Assembly: GCA_035310125.1 (NCBI GenBank)
Contig: DATGEP010000301.1
Span: 1 to 19,568 of the forward strand
Direction of reading: 5' to 3'
DNA from: DATGEP01 sp035310125
GTDB lineage: Bacteria > Chloroflexota > Ktedonobacteria > Ktedonobacterales > JADMIN01
DNA length: 19,568 nucleotides
Below are positions 8,095 through 15,161 of the stretch, in pieces. Position 1 is the stretch's first letter. Each line of letters begins with the position of its first letter. The notes beneath the pieces are model-generated. The model had not been told where the DNA came from, searched no databases, and saw only the letters and a list, made by a program, of their open reading frames with translations. Both the position numbers and the translations under genes were made by a program.

Positions 8095-8416
8095 AGCCTC
8101 TATCAAAATGTGGTACAGTGTAGTGACAGTTAATTGCGTCCGCGCAGTGTGTGCGCGGCCACTGGCAGAGTCCGCGTTCCCTCTCCACTGACCACCCAAA
8201 CATTCTCCGGGTGGCGCAAAAGCTGCATTTCAGCGTACGCCCTCCAGGTGCTGGCCTCTTCGTTGGATGGCGCCACACCGCACTGTAGCGGCGTCGTGAA
8301 TACTTTCCGGTCCGTGCGACGCAAACCTCTACCGGCTCGCGCCGCCGCACCTCATCCTCATATGAGCGCCGAATGTTCACACGCCTGGTCCGCATATCAC
8401 GAAGGGATGCCACCAG
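8095..8416. other. Intergenic region before the small-gene pair
   Basis: No convincing gene. A candidate extended -10 (TGGTACAGT) lies at 8111-8119. A 7-bp hairpin with a 5-base loop (CCGCGCA 8140-8146, TGCGCGG 8152-8158) follows about 20 bases downstream, where the transcript would begin. The remaining 250 bases to the next start show no structure that I can support. Confidence 0.4.
8111..8119 (+). promoter_or_regulatory. Candidate extended -10 before the 8417 gene
   Basis: TGGTACAGT resembles the other TGn elements of the window but its hexamer (TACAGT) is less good. It would give a leader of nearly 300 bases. Confidence 0.3.
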
Positions 8417-8767
8417 ATGAGCACCGTACTAGACTGCTTGCAGGAAATCGTCAGCAAAGGGCCGGGCTATATGATTCACAGCTCTGTTGTGGCCGGCGCC
8501 GATAAAACCTCAGATTGGGAGCCTTCCGCACTGCTCGCGGACATGCAGAAAAAGTCGCCGGGGGTCCTCGAGGATCATGCGTGGACGGAGTGGATCACCA
8601 GTGCACGCGGCCCGGACGTGTGTTACATCCACTATGGAATCTCCGGCAGCTCGCTCAGCCACCGCGAGGTGCCTGGATATGGTCATCTGCGTGCGTCGGT
8701 GATACCGATGCGGCAGGAAGACACGAGCAATGCCCCTGGCTCGCTGGCGCGCCAGCTCGGCATGTAA
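8417..8767 (+). CDS. Hypothetical protein (116 aa)
   Basis: I do not recognise this protein. It is soluble, mixed alpha/beta in appearance, with no signal peptide, membrane segment or repeat. It has two Trp-containing stretches (SDWEPSALLADMQ at about 32-44; DHAWTEWITSARG at about 53-65) and then CYIHYGISGSSLSHREVPGYG, which looks like paired strands with a Gly/Ser turn. Only two cysteines occur, so it is not a zinc protein. GAAGGGA (8400-8406) lies about 10 bases before ATG 8417, and the frame stays open without low-complexity bias. The next gene starts 32 bases after its stop in the same direction, suggesting co-transcription with the zinc-type protein. Confidence 0.6.
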   Translation: MSTVLDCLQEIVSKGPGYMIHSSVVAGADKTSDWEPSALLADMQKKSPGVLEDHAWTEWITSARGPDVCYIHYGISGSSLSHREVPGYGHLRASVIPMRQEDTSNAPGSLARQLGM

Positions 8768-8799
8768 TTTGACTGACACGCGTAGAGAGGAACGTATGA

Positions 8800-9090
8800 A
8801 TGGAAGGTCAACGGAAGCGAGCGATTGCGCTCTGCCAGATGGAAGGCTGCGAGGCGCAGGCCAAGCAAAAATGCCGGCTCTGCGGCCTCGATTCCTGCGC
8901 CGCGCACGGCTTTTGGATCAAAGCTATGCAGCTTGGCTCTATGCGAGGATTGACGCCGCCTGACGCGAGCCTCTGGCTCTGCGCGGTCTGCTCGGCTAAC
9001 TTGCAGCTCGCGATCCCGCCGAATCCCAATCCACGACATCGGGTTGGCATCGGGCGAGTTGCCGTCACGGCACCGATAGATCTTCCATAA
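8800..9090 (+). CDS. Small Cys/His-rich probable zinc-binding protein (96 aa)
   Basis: Eight potential metal ligands fall in ordered pairs: Cys12 and Cys17, Cys25 and Cys28, Cys33 and His36, Cys61 and Cys64. The spacing recalls two-zinc cross-brace or B-box/AN1-like folds, but I cannot name the family. The start of the protein is basic (GQRKR) and the last 25 residues are Pro/Arg-rich, without ligands. A GAGAGGA ribosome binding site (about 8785-8791) lies 8 bases before ATG 8800; the overlapping ATG 8795 opens another frame and is not used. It follows the 8417 gene by 32 bases. Proteins of this type often mediate protein-protein or nucleic-acid contact; the function here is unknown. Confidence 0.7.
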   Translation: MEGQRKRAIALCQMEGCEAQAKQKCRLCGLDSCAAHGFWIKAMQLGSMRGLTPPDASLWLCAVCSANLQLAIPPNPNPRHRVGIGRVAVTAPIDLP

Positions 9091-9095
9091 GCAAT

Positions 9096-9120
9096 CGGCA
9101 GCGTATCACTGGTGCTGCCG
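9096..9120. terminator. Hairpin at a convergent junction
   Basis: CGGCAGC (9096-9102) pairs with GCTGCCG (9114-9120) around an 11-base loop, in the 45 bases between the convergent stops at 9090 and 9136. It could serve both strands. No T run follows either arm. Confidence 0.45.
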
Positions 9121-9135
9121 TGTCGAGCCACGAAA

Positions 9136-9381
9136 TCAGAAGCCCAACCGCCGCGCCTGGGATACGACGCATGTGTCGTCATGCTTCCCCGCGTATCCAA
9201 ACTCACCGCCGCGCTTGAGCGAGCAATGGGGGCAGGACTCCACCATTGTGACGGCATCCCGGCACATGCGTGCCTCAGCCACCCGCTGGACGATGGGACG
9301 CATCGCCGCGTTCTCGGCCTCAAGCTCGCGCAGACGGATCTGTAACGACTCTACGGTGTCCGCGACTTCAATGCTTTCCAT
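9136..9381 (-). CDS. Short coiled-coil protein with CxxC...HxxxC tail (81 aa)
   Basis: An 81-residue protein of unknown function. Residues 8-38 form a heptad-like helix (VESLQIRLRELEAENAAMRP), likely a dimer coiled coil. A C-terminal metal-site candidate follows: Cys50-Pro-His-Cys53 and His67-Asp-Asp-Thr-Cys71. CxxC plus HxxxC tails of this kind are common in short phage and mobile-element proteins of unknown role, so a phage origin is possible, though no other phage gene is near. ATG 9381 is preferred over a start 12 codons upstream because the family-like sequence begins there; the ribosome binding site is weak either way. The gene converges on the zinc-type protein gene. Confidence 0.65.
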   Translation of the reverse strand: MESIEVADTVESLQIRLRELEAENAAMRPIVQRVAEARMCRDAVTMVESCPHCSLKRGGEFGYAGKHDDTCVVSQARRLGF

Positions 9382-9407
9382 TGTATACCTGGTTTCTCTT
9401 CGTTGCA

Positions 9408-9440
9408 GCGGCCACACGGGTTATGGCGTTCGGTGGCCGC
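9408..9440 (-). repeat. 8-bp inverted repeat in the leader of the 9381 gene
   Basis: GCGGCCAC at 9408-9415 and GTGGCCGC at 9433-9440, 17 bases apart, lie about 27 bases upstream of ATG 9381. In the transcript this is a GC-rich hairpin close to the ribosome binding region. Confidence 0.4.
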
Positions 9441-9635
9441 GGCGGACTCCGCTTGTGAAGGACAAGCAGGCGCGGGAGAAGTATCATAGGGGGAATGTAA
9501 GGATGTAGTGGGGAGATGCGAGGCATTCCCGCCGTCCGCTGTTCCCTCTCGCCAGCATGCGATTCCGCATGGTTGGGCGTCAGGTGTGGTCAGCATCTGG
9601 CACTCAGATTGGAACGATCTCATTGCGCTGGACAG

Positions 9636-9644
9636 AGTATAGCA
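9636..9644 (-). promoter_or_regulatory. Candidate extended -10 for the coiled-coil gene
   Basis: The minus strand reads TGCTATACT, a TGn extension with TATACT, about 255 bases before ATG 9381. No -35 is visible. Confidence 0.4.
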
Positions 9645-9661
9645 CACGCTCGGCTGTCACG

Positions 9662-9695
9662 CCGGGTTGCGGGAACCCGGTATTTCTGACATAAT
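9662..9695 (+). promoter_or_regulatory. Candidate promoter with overlapping dyad before the Uma2 gene
   Basis: TTGCGG (9667-9672), a 17-base spacer and CATAAT (9690-9695) preceded by TGA form a plausible promoter. The -35 lies inside a perfect 7-bp hairpin (CCGGGTT 9662-9668, AACCCGG 9674-9680), a possible operator. It lies about 340 bases before the chosen Uma2 start. Alternatively the hairpin plus TATTTCT could be a weak terminator. Confidence 0.4.
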
Positions 9696-10034
9696 CAAAG
9701 CGACGAGAGCTATTCCTGGTCGCGCTGCCTTCGACGGCGGCTCCCCTCCTCTGCATTGATGCCACCTCGGGTACACGCGCAGCGGTCCGTATCACCGGGA
9801 CTGTCCCCCAACACTCGGTTGAAAGCGCCTCTCGTGTCCATGCATGACACGGACTGTCGGGCCTACGCGAGGGCGTGCTTCGATAGATGGTGGATGGCGC
9901 TGACGTACGAGAATGCGTACGCGACGGTACGCGGGCAGAATCTGCCGTTTACCAAGTCCGAACGTCCCCTATCCACGGTCGCGATGGCAGCGACGGAAAA
10001 CATATGCCGCCGCAATTCGCGGCTCATAGGAAAG

Positions 10035-10673
10035 ATGGCGAGCAGTATGAGAGAGTCCATGGATCCGAGTATCCGCGCTCGATGGGCGGCGGTGTCGCCG
10101 GATAGCCTGATGACAGTAGACGAGCTGATGGCGCTGCCCGCGGATAGGTGGCGCTATGAGCTGGTGGCGGGACGGCTGGTAAAGCGGCTGCCGACGGATG
10201 TCCTCCATGAGATGATCGAGCGTGTTCTCAGGGCCGCGCTAGAGACCTACGCCCTCGCGTCGGGCGCGGGTGGCGTGGTGCTGACGGAGACGGGTGCGCT
10301 GGTGAGTGCGGATGAGGAGCCGCCTACGGTGCTCGTTCCCACACTAGGATATGTCCGTGCCGAGCGGGTGCCGGCGGACGGCGCCGCATCGGAGGCGGTG
10401 TCTGTGCGTGTCGTTCCCGATCTAGTGGTCGAGATGGCCACGCCCGGGTCGCCGCGCACAGATCTGGCGGAACGGGCGCGAGTCTGGCTGGCCGCTGGCG
10501 CGCAGGTCGTATGGGTGATCTGGCCCAACCGCCGCCAGGTGGACATCTGGCGGCCTGGCCCCGACGCGCTCGCCGCCAATCCGGCGATGGTGACGCGCAG
10601 CATGCACGAGTCCATCGAGGGCGATCCCGCGCTGCCAGGCTTTACCTATCCCGTGGCGCATCTGTTCTCGTGA
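10035..10673 (+). CDS. Uma2-family (DUF820) nuclease-fold protein, active site altered
   Basis: A 212-residue protein from ATG 10035. The core matches Uma2/DUF820, a PD-(D/E)XK nuclease fold common in cyanobacteria and Chloroflexota and of unknown role: MTVDELMALPADRWRYELVAGRLV at about 26-49, VVPDLVVEMATPGS at 127-139 and AGAQVVWVIWPNRRQVDIW at 154-172. Asp129 and Glu133 of the PDlvvE motif are present. The usual upstream PDvafV aspartate is Thr103 here (VPTLGYV), and the lysine expected after the E strand is Arg (Arg147 or Arg149 in AERARVW). Catalysis may therefore be impaired. The start is uncertain: the frame is open to 9756, ATG 10059 is another candidate, and AGGAAAG lies just before ATG 10035. 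The gene stands alone and converges on the DinB gene. Confidence 0.85.
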   Translation: MASSMRESMDPSIRARWAAVSPDSLMTVDELMALPADRWRYELVAGRLVKRLPTDVLHEMIERVLRAALETYALASGAGGVVLTETGALVSADEEPPTVLVPTLGYVRAERVPADGAASEAVSVRVVPDLVVEMATPGSPRTDLAERARVWLAAGAQVVWVIWPNRRQVDIWRPGPDALAANPAMVTRSMHESIEGDPALPGFTYPVAHLFS

Positions 10674-10761
10674 AGGGTGATGGGATTGGCCGCGGAGTCG
10701 CGACGTTCGAGAAACACCCATACGCGCCGTTTGGAGTATTGAAGCGAATGGCTTTGCGCGC

Positions 10762-11295
10762 CTATGTGCTCGCCGGTGCGGGCGGGTTGGCGTCGTGATC
10801 CGTGAAGGTGTTCCGCCACGGCCCCGTAGCCGCGATGAAAGGCTGCATCAGAGCGCGCTCCGCCTGCACCGTGTGCATCAAATCGTGCGCCGCCCATTCG
10901 TGCAGCATCTCTCCCAATGTCACGGTTCCCAGCTCGGAGTGCCGCGCCGTTCGTGCCAGATCTGCCGCTGTGAGCGTCGCAAGCAGCGCCAGACTGTCGT
11001 CGCGCAGCCGGGCAAACTCTTCCGCAACCGCGACAGCCGGCTGATCCCCGGAATGCGTCCCCTCTGTGTCAGGATCCCAGGACGCAAAGTCGTTGCCGGC
11101 TAGAAATGCCCGCACGCGCACCGGGAATACCCAGCGCTCTGTGTCCACGATGTGACGCAGACAGTCCAGCGCCGACCATTCACCCGGCTTCGGCGTCCGC
11201 TCCAGTAGTTCGCCTGGCAGCGATATGGCGAGCGCGTGCCACCGGGCGGGCGTGACCGCCAGCACCGCTCGTGTCGCATCAATCACATTGTTCAT
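10762..11295 (-). CDS. DinB-like (DinB_2) family protein
   Basis: A 177-residue four-helix-bundle protein of the DinB/YfiT superfamily. The metal triad is complete: His48 (LRHIVDTE), His137 and His141 (HEWAAHDLMH). The N-terminal PGEWSALDCLRHIVDTE is the classic DinB_2 signature. Members include thiol-dependent transferases that use bacillithiol or mycothiol and stress-induced proteins; the substrate here cannot be assigned. GGGAGG (plus strand 11301-11306) lies 5 bases before ATG 11295, a strong site. The stop of the PrsW-like gene is 49 bases upstream in the same direction, with no terminator between, so the two are likely co-transcribed. The C-terminal 20 residues are Pro/Ala-rich and probably flexible. 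Confidence 0.9.
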   Translation of the reverse strand: MNNVIDATRAVLAVTPARWHALAISLPGELLERTPKPGEWSALDCLRHIVDTERWVFPVRVRAFLAGNDFASWDPDTEGTHSGDQPAVAVAEEFARLRDDSLALLATLTAADLARTARHSELGTVTLGEMLHEWAAHDLMHTVQAERALMQPFIAATGPWRNTFTDHDANPPAPAST

Positions 11296-11344
11296 TGTCG
11301 CCTCCCTTCAGTTGTCTCGCAGCCTGTTTGCCTATGCGGTATCC

Positions 11345-12535
11345 TCACACCAGCCACTCCGTGTTCGGCGGCTCCCGCGAGGCAGGCGGCTCAGGCGGAT
11401 TTGGTGGGCGCGGCGAGCCCTGACCAGTATTGGAGGCGCGCGCGGGCGTCACACCACTCGACTCCGCTACGACACCCGCATACCAGCGTTGCATACGCCG
11501 CCGCCGCTCGCTCAGGTACGCGCCGAATGCGGGTAGTAGCGCCGCTGGCGGTAACGCCCCCAACGCTTCCTGCTCGCGCTCCTCCGCGAGAAAGAATCGT
11601 AATAGTGTGAAGCCGATACCGGCCAGCAACAGGTTCATCAGTGGCAGAAACACGCCACCTAGCCGCAGCTGGAGCCACCCATTCGCGTACGTGTAGTTGA
11701 AGGCCCCATGAAGCACGAGTACGGCGAGAAGGATGACCACCAGTCCGGGTGACAGATGGAACCGCCGCCCGCCGCGCTCCCGCCAGATCGCCGCGCAGAT
11801 CGTCACCGTCCAGACGGCCTCGCCAAGTAGCTGAAGGGCAAGCTGGAACGCCAGCATGTGATCAAGTGCGGCGATGCCGGAGCGGAAAAGAAGCGCCTCC
11901 GCATGTGGGACGGCGCTCACCGTAGCCCGGTACACCAGATAGCTTGCCAGCGCCATCTGCGTCAGCGTGAAGCCGAGCGCGGCCGCCAACCCGATGCGCA
12001 GCCCATCGCGCACGCCGCTCGCACGCGGGCTCCAGAGGAAATAGACCACCGCGAGCGTCTTCAAGAGCTCCTCGCCGGCTGCCAGCGCCAGCGCTCCCTG
12101 CCACGTCACGACGTTGAGCTTGAGCCAGCCGCTGTACAGCGCGAATGCCGACACGACACCCGCCGCCAGCCCGCATAGCAGCGCCAGCGGCAAATCCCGA
12201 TTCAGCGTCGTGAGATTGCCTTCCCGCTCCCACCATGCGACGACCGCGACGGCGGGCAGCAGTGCGGCGAATGCCAGCGTGTAGACCGGCACCAGCGCGC
12301 TCAGCGTATCCGGCACAATCGCCAGCCACGCCAAGGCGAGCAGCGCGCTGCCGAGAATCAGCACCCGCCACCACCAGAAGGTCCGCTGCGCGCGCGCCCA
12401 GCGCGCCACCGCGATTGCCAGCTGCGTCCAGCCCGCGCTCGCCGTCGTGCCGGCGCCGCCGGGAGTGGGTGGCGCTATTGTAGTGTCCGGACGTACCACG
12501 AACGAATGAAACTCGTTATCCCGCCGTAATGACAT
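11345..12535 (-). CDS. PrsW-like intramembrane metalloprotease-family protein
   Basis: A 396-residue polytopic membrane protein with about eight hydrophobic segments between 56 and 315, a 35-residue polar N-terminus and a Pro-rich cytoplasmic-type tail (about 360-396). It carries the PrsW hallmark Glu155-Glu156-x-x-Lys159 (AGEELLKT), Arg218 and His226 in a later segment, and HGAFN (276-280) matching the fourth motif. PrsW enzymes cut anti-sigma factors or act as glutamic-type or metal-type membrane proteases. The second motif, normally GF plus a Glu-Asn pair, reads GFTLTQM (188-194), so Gln193-Met194 replace Glu-Asn. Activity is therefore uncertain. GGAGG lies 8 bases before ATG 12535. No sigma or anti-sigma gene is adjacent; the downstream gene is DinB-like. 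Confidence 0.85.
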   Translation of the reverse strand: MSLRRDNEFHSFVVRPDTTIAPPTPGGAGTTASAGWTQLAIAVARWARAQRTFWWWRVLILGSALLALAWLAIVPDTLSALVPVYTLAFAALLPAVAVVAWWEREGNLTTLNRDLPLALLCGLAAGVVSAFALYSGWLKLNVVTWQGALALAAGEELLKTLAVVYFLWSPRASGVRDGLRIGLAAALGFTLTQMALASYLVYRATVSAVPHAEALLFRSGIAALDHMLAFQLALQLLGEAVWTVTICAAIWRERGGRRFHLSPGLVVILLAVLVLHGAFNYTYANGWLQLRLGGVFLPLMNLLLAGIGFTLLRFFLAEEREQEALGALPPAALLPAFGAYLSERRRRMQRWYAGVVAESSGVTPARASNTGQGSPRPPNPPEPPASREPPNTEWLV

Positions 12536-12760
12536 GCGCCCTTCCTCCTCGCCGCTGGGTGGCGCGAGATTACCGAAGATTACTCTATATCTATGCTCGA
12601 AGTATACGCCTGGCAGGTCTTGATTCCGTCATTTTGCCCTTTTTGGATAGCCATCACGTCCACCCTTACCCACGCGGACCATGTTAGAATGACGGTGCGC
12701 CGGTGCCGTGGAAACGCCACGTCACCTGAACGGCGCACACGAAGGACTGGTGGTTTAGCC
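12536..12760. other. Divergent intergenic region between PrsW-like and SDR genes
   Basis: A 225-base region, AT-rich at about 12570-12610 with several TATA-like runs. The minus strand has TATACT (plus 12601-12606) and TATAGA nearby as weak -10 candidates for the PrsW-like gene. The SDR candidate promoter is listed separately. The frame that extends the SDR gene upstream to 12593 is not used. Confidence 0.4.
12682..12690 (+). promoter_or_regulatory. Candidate extended -10 promoter of the SDR gene
   Basis: TGTTAGAAT, a TGn extension with TAGAAT, lies about 70 bases before ATG 12761. No good -35 is seen at 16-18 bases upstream. Confidence 0.45.
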
Positions 12761-13546
12761 ATGAGCAGCCTGCCACTGGAGGGCAAGCGCGCCGTCGTGA
12801 CGGGCGCGAGCAAGGGCATCGGGCGCAGCATCGCGTTTGCCTTCGCCAGAGAAGGCGCGACGCTGGCGCTGGTGGCGCGCGGCCACGATGAGCTGGAGGC
12901 GCTAGCCCGCGAGATACGCGAAGCCGGCGGGCATGCGGAAGCCATTCCCGCCGATGTCACCAACGCGGAGCAGGTGCGGCGCATGGCGGATGCTACCCAC
13001 GCGGCGCTCGGCGGGGTGGATATTCTGGTGAATTGCGCAGGGGCGGCGGAGAGTCACGACTTTCCGCGCCATCCCGACGAGCTGTGGCACCGCATGCTCG
13101 CCGTCAACCTGACCAGCGTTTACTATGTGTGCCGGGCATTTGTGCCGGGAATGATCACCCTGCCCTCGGCGCGAATCATCAATGTCGCCTCCATCGCCGC
13201 CAAGACCGGTGGACGCTACATCGCCGCCTATACCGCCTCCAAGCACGGTGTGCTGGGGCTGACACGGGCGCTGGCTAGCGAGTTGGTGCGCTACAACATC
13301 ACCGTCAATGCCATCTGTCCAGGGTACGTGGATACGCCGATGACGGAGGCCAGTATCGCCAATATCGCCGCGCGCACCGGGTCAACGCAGGAGCAAGCGC
13401 GCGCTGCGCTGGAGCTGACCAGCCCGCAGAAGCGGCTGATCGCGCCCGACGAGGTCGCCGCCGTGGCGCTGTTTCTGGCGCGGGACGCGAGCTATGGCAT
13501 CACCGGGCAGGCCATCAATGTGGACGGCGGCGCGGTGATGTATTGA
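12761..13546 (+). CDS. SDR-family NAD(P)-dependent oxidoreductase (FabG-like)
   Basis: A 261-residue classical short-chain dehydrogenase/reductase. The cofactor loop is TGASKGIG (14-21), the NxAG motif is NCAG (91-94), and the catalytic set is Asn116 (AVNLTS), Ser144, Tyr157 and Lys161 (YTASK). The C-terminal side has CPGYVDTPM (186-194) and ends INVDGGAVMY. The protein resembles FabG and 3-hydroxyacyl-CoA/ketoreductase types. The Arg at 22 and Arg40-Gly41 after beta-2 are compatible with NADPH, but cofactor choice is a guess. The open frame runs further upstream, but ATG 12761 gives family-typical length and matches the expected start LEGKRAVVTG. A GGTGG (about 8 bases upstream) or AAGGA (14 bases upstream) could be the ribosome binding site; both are poor. 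Confidence 0.93.
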   Translation: MSSLPLEGKRAVVTGASKGIGRSIAFAFAREGATLALVARGHDELEALAREIREAGGHAEAIPADVTNAEQVRRMADATHAALGGVDILVNCAGAAESHDFPRHPDELWHRMLAVNLTSVYYVCRAFVPGMITLPSARIINVASIAAKTGGRYIAAYTASKHGVLGLTRALASELVRYNITVNAICPGYVDTPMTEASIANIAARTGSTQEQARAALELTSPQKRLIAPDEVAAVALFLARDASYGITGQAINVDGGAVMY

Positions 13547-13564
13547 AGCGCCCGTGTGAGCGTG

Positions 13565-13586
13565 GCCCCGGCGCGAACGCTGGGGC
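13565..13586. terminator. Tetraloop hairpin after the SDR gene
   Basis: GCCCCGGCG (13565-13573) pairs with CGCTGGGGC (13578-13586), 9 bp with one G-U, around a CGAA tetraloop. It lies 18 bases past the SDR stop. No T run follows. It probably ends or protects the SDR transcript at this convergent junction. Confidence 0.55.
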
Positions 13587-13631
13587 ATGCGTGGCGGCTG
13601 GATGCTACCTCACCTGATTGAGCTGGGTGCA

Positions 13632-13643
13632 TGTGGCGCCACA
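13632..13643. repeat. TGTGGCGCCACA palindrome after the patatin gene
   Basis: A perfect 12-bp palindrome, flanked by GGGT and ACCC, 22 bases beyond the patatin stop on the minus strand. It may form a larger stem and act as the patatin-side counterpart of the SDR hairpin. Confidence 0.4.
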
Positions 13644-13665
13644 ACCCAACCAGCGCGGCTGCCGG

Positions 13666-14667
13666 CTAGGACGCCGCTGGCAGCAGATGCTCACGACGGG
13701 TGGGAATGGGCGAGCCGCTACGATAGATCGCCTTGTATTGGTCGAAATCCCAGTGGCTCAGAAAGCTGGTCGCGGCGTCTATGCCTGATTGGTACAGTGC
13801 ATCCTTCTGGTTCTGGTCGATAGTGAAGTCCGTCGAAGCGACTCCAATCGTATCTATGGCGATCGTTCGCACGAACTTGTCCGCGCTCAGGTAATAGGCG
13901 TCGTGCGCTTCCATCGCCGTGAAGAACATCGCCGCCAGCTCTGAGATGGGGCCGTTGACAGGGTGGCGGACCTGAAGCGCGGGTTGCGCGTCGTCGGCGC
14001 ACACCAGCTTGAAGCCGAAGGTCGGCCACCTCGGCGGACCATCTGAATCAAAGATTTCCACTGGGAAATTACTCAACAATCCGCCATCCACGATATAGTT
14101 CTGGCTGATCTGCACGGGCATGAAGAAGAAGGGAATGCTCATACTCATGCGCACCGCCAGGGCGACATCCAGGTCATCTGGCGCGATACCAATCAAAGCG
14201 GCATCGCGCGGCAGCACCAGCATGCGCCCGCCGGAGATATCAGATGCGACCACCTGGAGCTTGTAGCGGTTGCGATCTTCGGTCGCGTTCGCGTCCAGCG
14301 TCAGATCACGGAATGTGTGGATCCCCTTGGCGCTGAGGAGACCGCGCATCAGGTGCAAGAAGTAATTTCCCTCGTACAGGCCCTTCTTGAAAAGCTCGTC
14401 AACAATCTGCCCAGCGAACGGGATTCGGCCGATAAGCGACTGGTCCTCGAACTGGTTGAAGTCGAGGTTCATCATGATGCGCTTCAGCTCGTCGGCATGG
14501 TAGCCCGCCGCCAGCAGCGAGGCCACAATCGCGCCCGCGGACGTGCCCGCGACACGTACAAACTCGTACCCCTCCTGCTCGATGACAGTAAACGCTCCAA
14601 TCAGGCCAATCCCCTTTACGCCGCCACCTTCGAACACGCCATCGAGATTGCGCACCTGCTGACTCAT
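13666..14667 (-). CDS. Patatin-like phospholipase
   Basis: A 333-residue patatin-family lipid acyl hydrolase with a Ser-Asp dyad. The oxyanion loop is GGGVKGIG (14-21), the nucleophile is Ser43 in GTSAG (41-45), and the catalytic Asp194 lies in DGG (194-196) of IVDGGLLSN. Arg-Met-Ser-Met-Ser-Ile-Pro-Phe at about 173-180 is the family SxSIPxxF-type segment. There is no signal peptide, so it probably acts in the cytoplasm or on the inner membrane face; related bacterial enzymes hydrolyse phospholipids or are toxins. The frame continues upstream to 15057, but ATG 14667 is chosen because the family begins near LDGVFEGGGVKG and GAGGGGA lies 8 bases before it. It converges on the SDR gene. Confidence 0.94.
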   Translation of the reverse strand: MSQQVRNLDGVFEGGGVKGIGLIGAFTVIEQEGYEFVRVAGTSAGAIVASLLAAGYHADELKRIMMNLDFNQFEDQSLIGRIPFAGQIVDELFKKGLYEGNYFLHLMRGLLSAKGIHTFRDLTLDANATEDRNRYKLQVVASDISGGRMLVLPRDAALIGIAPDDLDVALAVRMSMSIPFFFMPVQISQNYIVDGGLLSNFPVEIFDSDGPPRWPTFGFKLVCADDAQPALQVRHPVNGPISELAAMFFTAMEAHDAYYLSADKFVRTIAIDTIGVASTDFTIDQNQKDALYQSGIDAATSFLSHWDFDQYKAIYRSGSPIPTRREHLLPAAS

Positions 14668-14892
14668 GGATGTTCCCCTCTCGTGCTTCACGCGCGCCAT
14701 CGCGCGACCGGCGCACGCCTCACTCGCGCCGCTTGCTGAACCACTGGACAACCTGACCATGCTCGTATGATGTACTATACCTCCGAAGCAGCCGGTGGCG
14801 AGAGTGAGATTTGCCGTGCGTAACTTGTGCCGTGGCGAGCCGTAGGTAGAGATGATCTGAGGCAAGTGATTGTTCATCACGGGGAGGGAGCT
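14668..14892. other. Divergent region between patatin and small membrane protein genes
   Basis: No gene. TGTACTATAC at 14771-14780 contains overlapping -10-like hexamers on both strands (TACTAT at 14773-14778 plus, TATAGT at 14774-14779 minus) and could serve both divergent genes. No -35 is convincing on either strand. Confidence 0.35.
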
Positions 14893-15156
14893 ATGCCGGA
14901 GCATCCGCGAAATCACCCGCACCACCACAGCGCGGTTGAGCGCACTGAGCATGAAGGCGCTGCGCCGGAGCCATATCCATTCATCTACAGCAAAGATCCG
15001 CTGGACGAGCGTCGCTTTCTCCGTCCCGGAGAAGGCTACGGTCCCGCCTTCGCGCACGGACCTTCCAGCGGGGTACTCTGGATATTAGGTATCATCCTGG
15101 CGGTCATTATTGGCGGGGGGTTAATCAGTATTCTCGTGCAGGCAGTGATGAAGTAG
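14893..15156 (+). CDS. Small single-pass membrane protein, His-rich head (87 aa)
   Basis: An unrecognised small protein. The N-terminal 26 residues are rich in His, Pro and Glu (His at 4, 8, 10, 11, 12 and 20), which could bind a metal. The middle (28-55) is polar with YPFIYSKDPLDERRFLRPGEG, and a membrane segment runs from about 59 to 83, followed by a short MK end. With the tail just inside or outside the membrane, orientation is not decidable. GGGAGGGAG lies 3-5 bases before ATG 14893, a strong site; the open frame continues to an upstream GTG at 14827 that has no such site. The gene ends 6 bases before the convergent glycosyltransferase stop, with no room for a terminator. Confidence 0.75.
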   Translation: MPEHPRNHPHHHSAVERTEHEGAAPEPYPFIYSKDPLDERRFLRPGEGYGPAFAHGPSSGVLWILGIILAVIIGGGLISILVQAVMK

Positions 15157-15161
15157 CCGGC

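Larger units (their letters stand above)
9382..10034. other. 653-bp intergenic region with divergent promoter candidates
   Basis: No gene is supported; the frame that continues upstream of the Uma2 gene to 9756 does not look like protein. Contents: an 8-bp inverted repeat GCGGCCAC/GTGGCCGC at 9408-9440; a 6-bp hairpin GCTTGT/ACAAGC at 9451-9467; a minus-strand extended -10 at 9636-9644; a 7-bp hairpin at 9662-9680; and a plus-strand promoter candidate at 9667-9695. The stretch 9700-10034 shows nothing further that I can support. Confidence 0.45.

Noticed and set aside
9756..10034. Upstream extension of the Uma2 frame (about 93 residues)
   Set aside because: The translation does not resemble protein or Uma2, and the family core starts well downstream of 10035.
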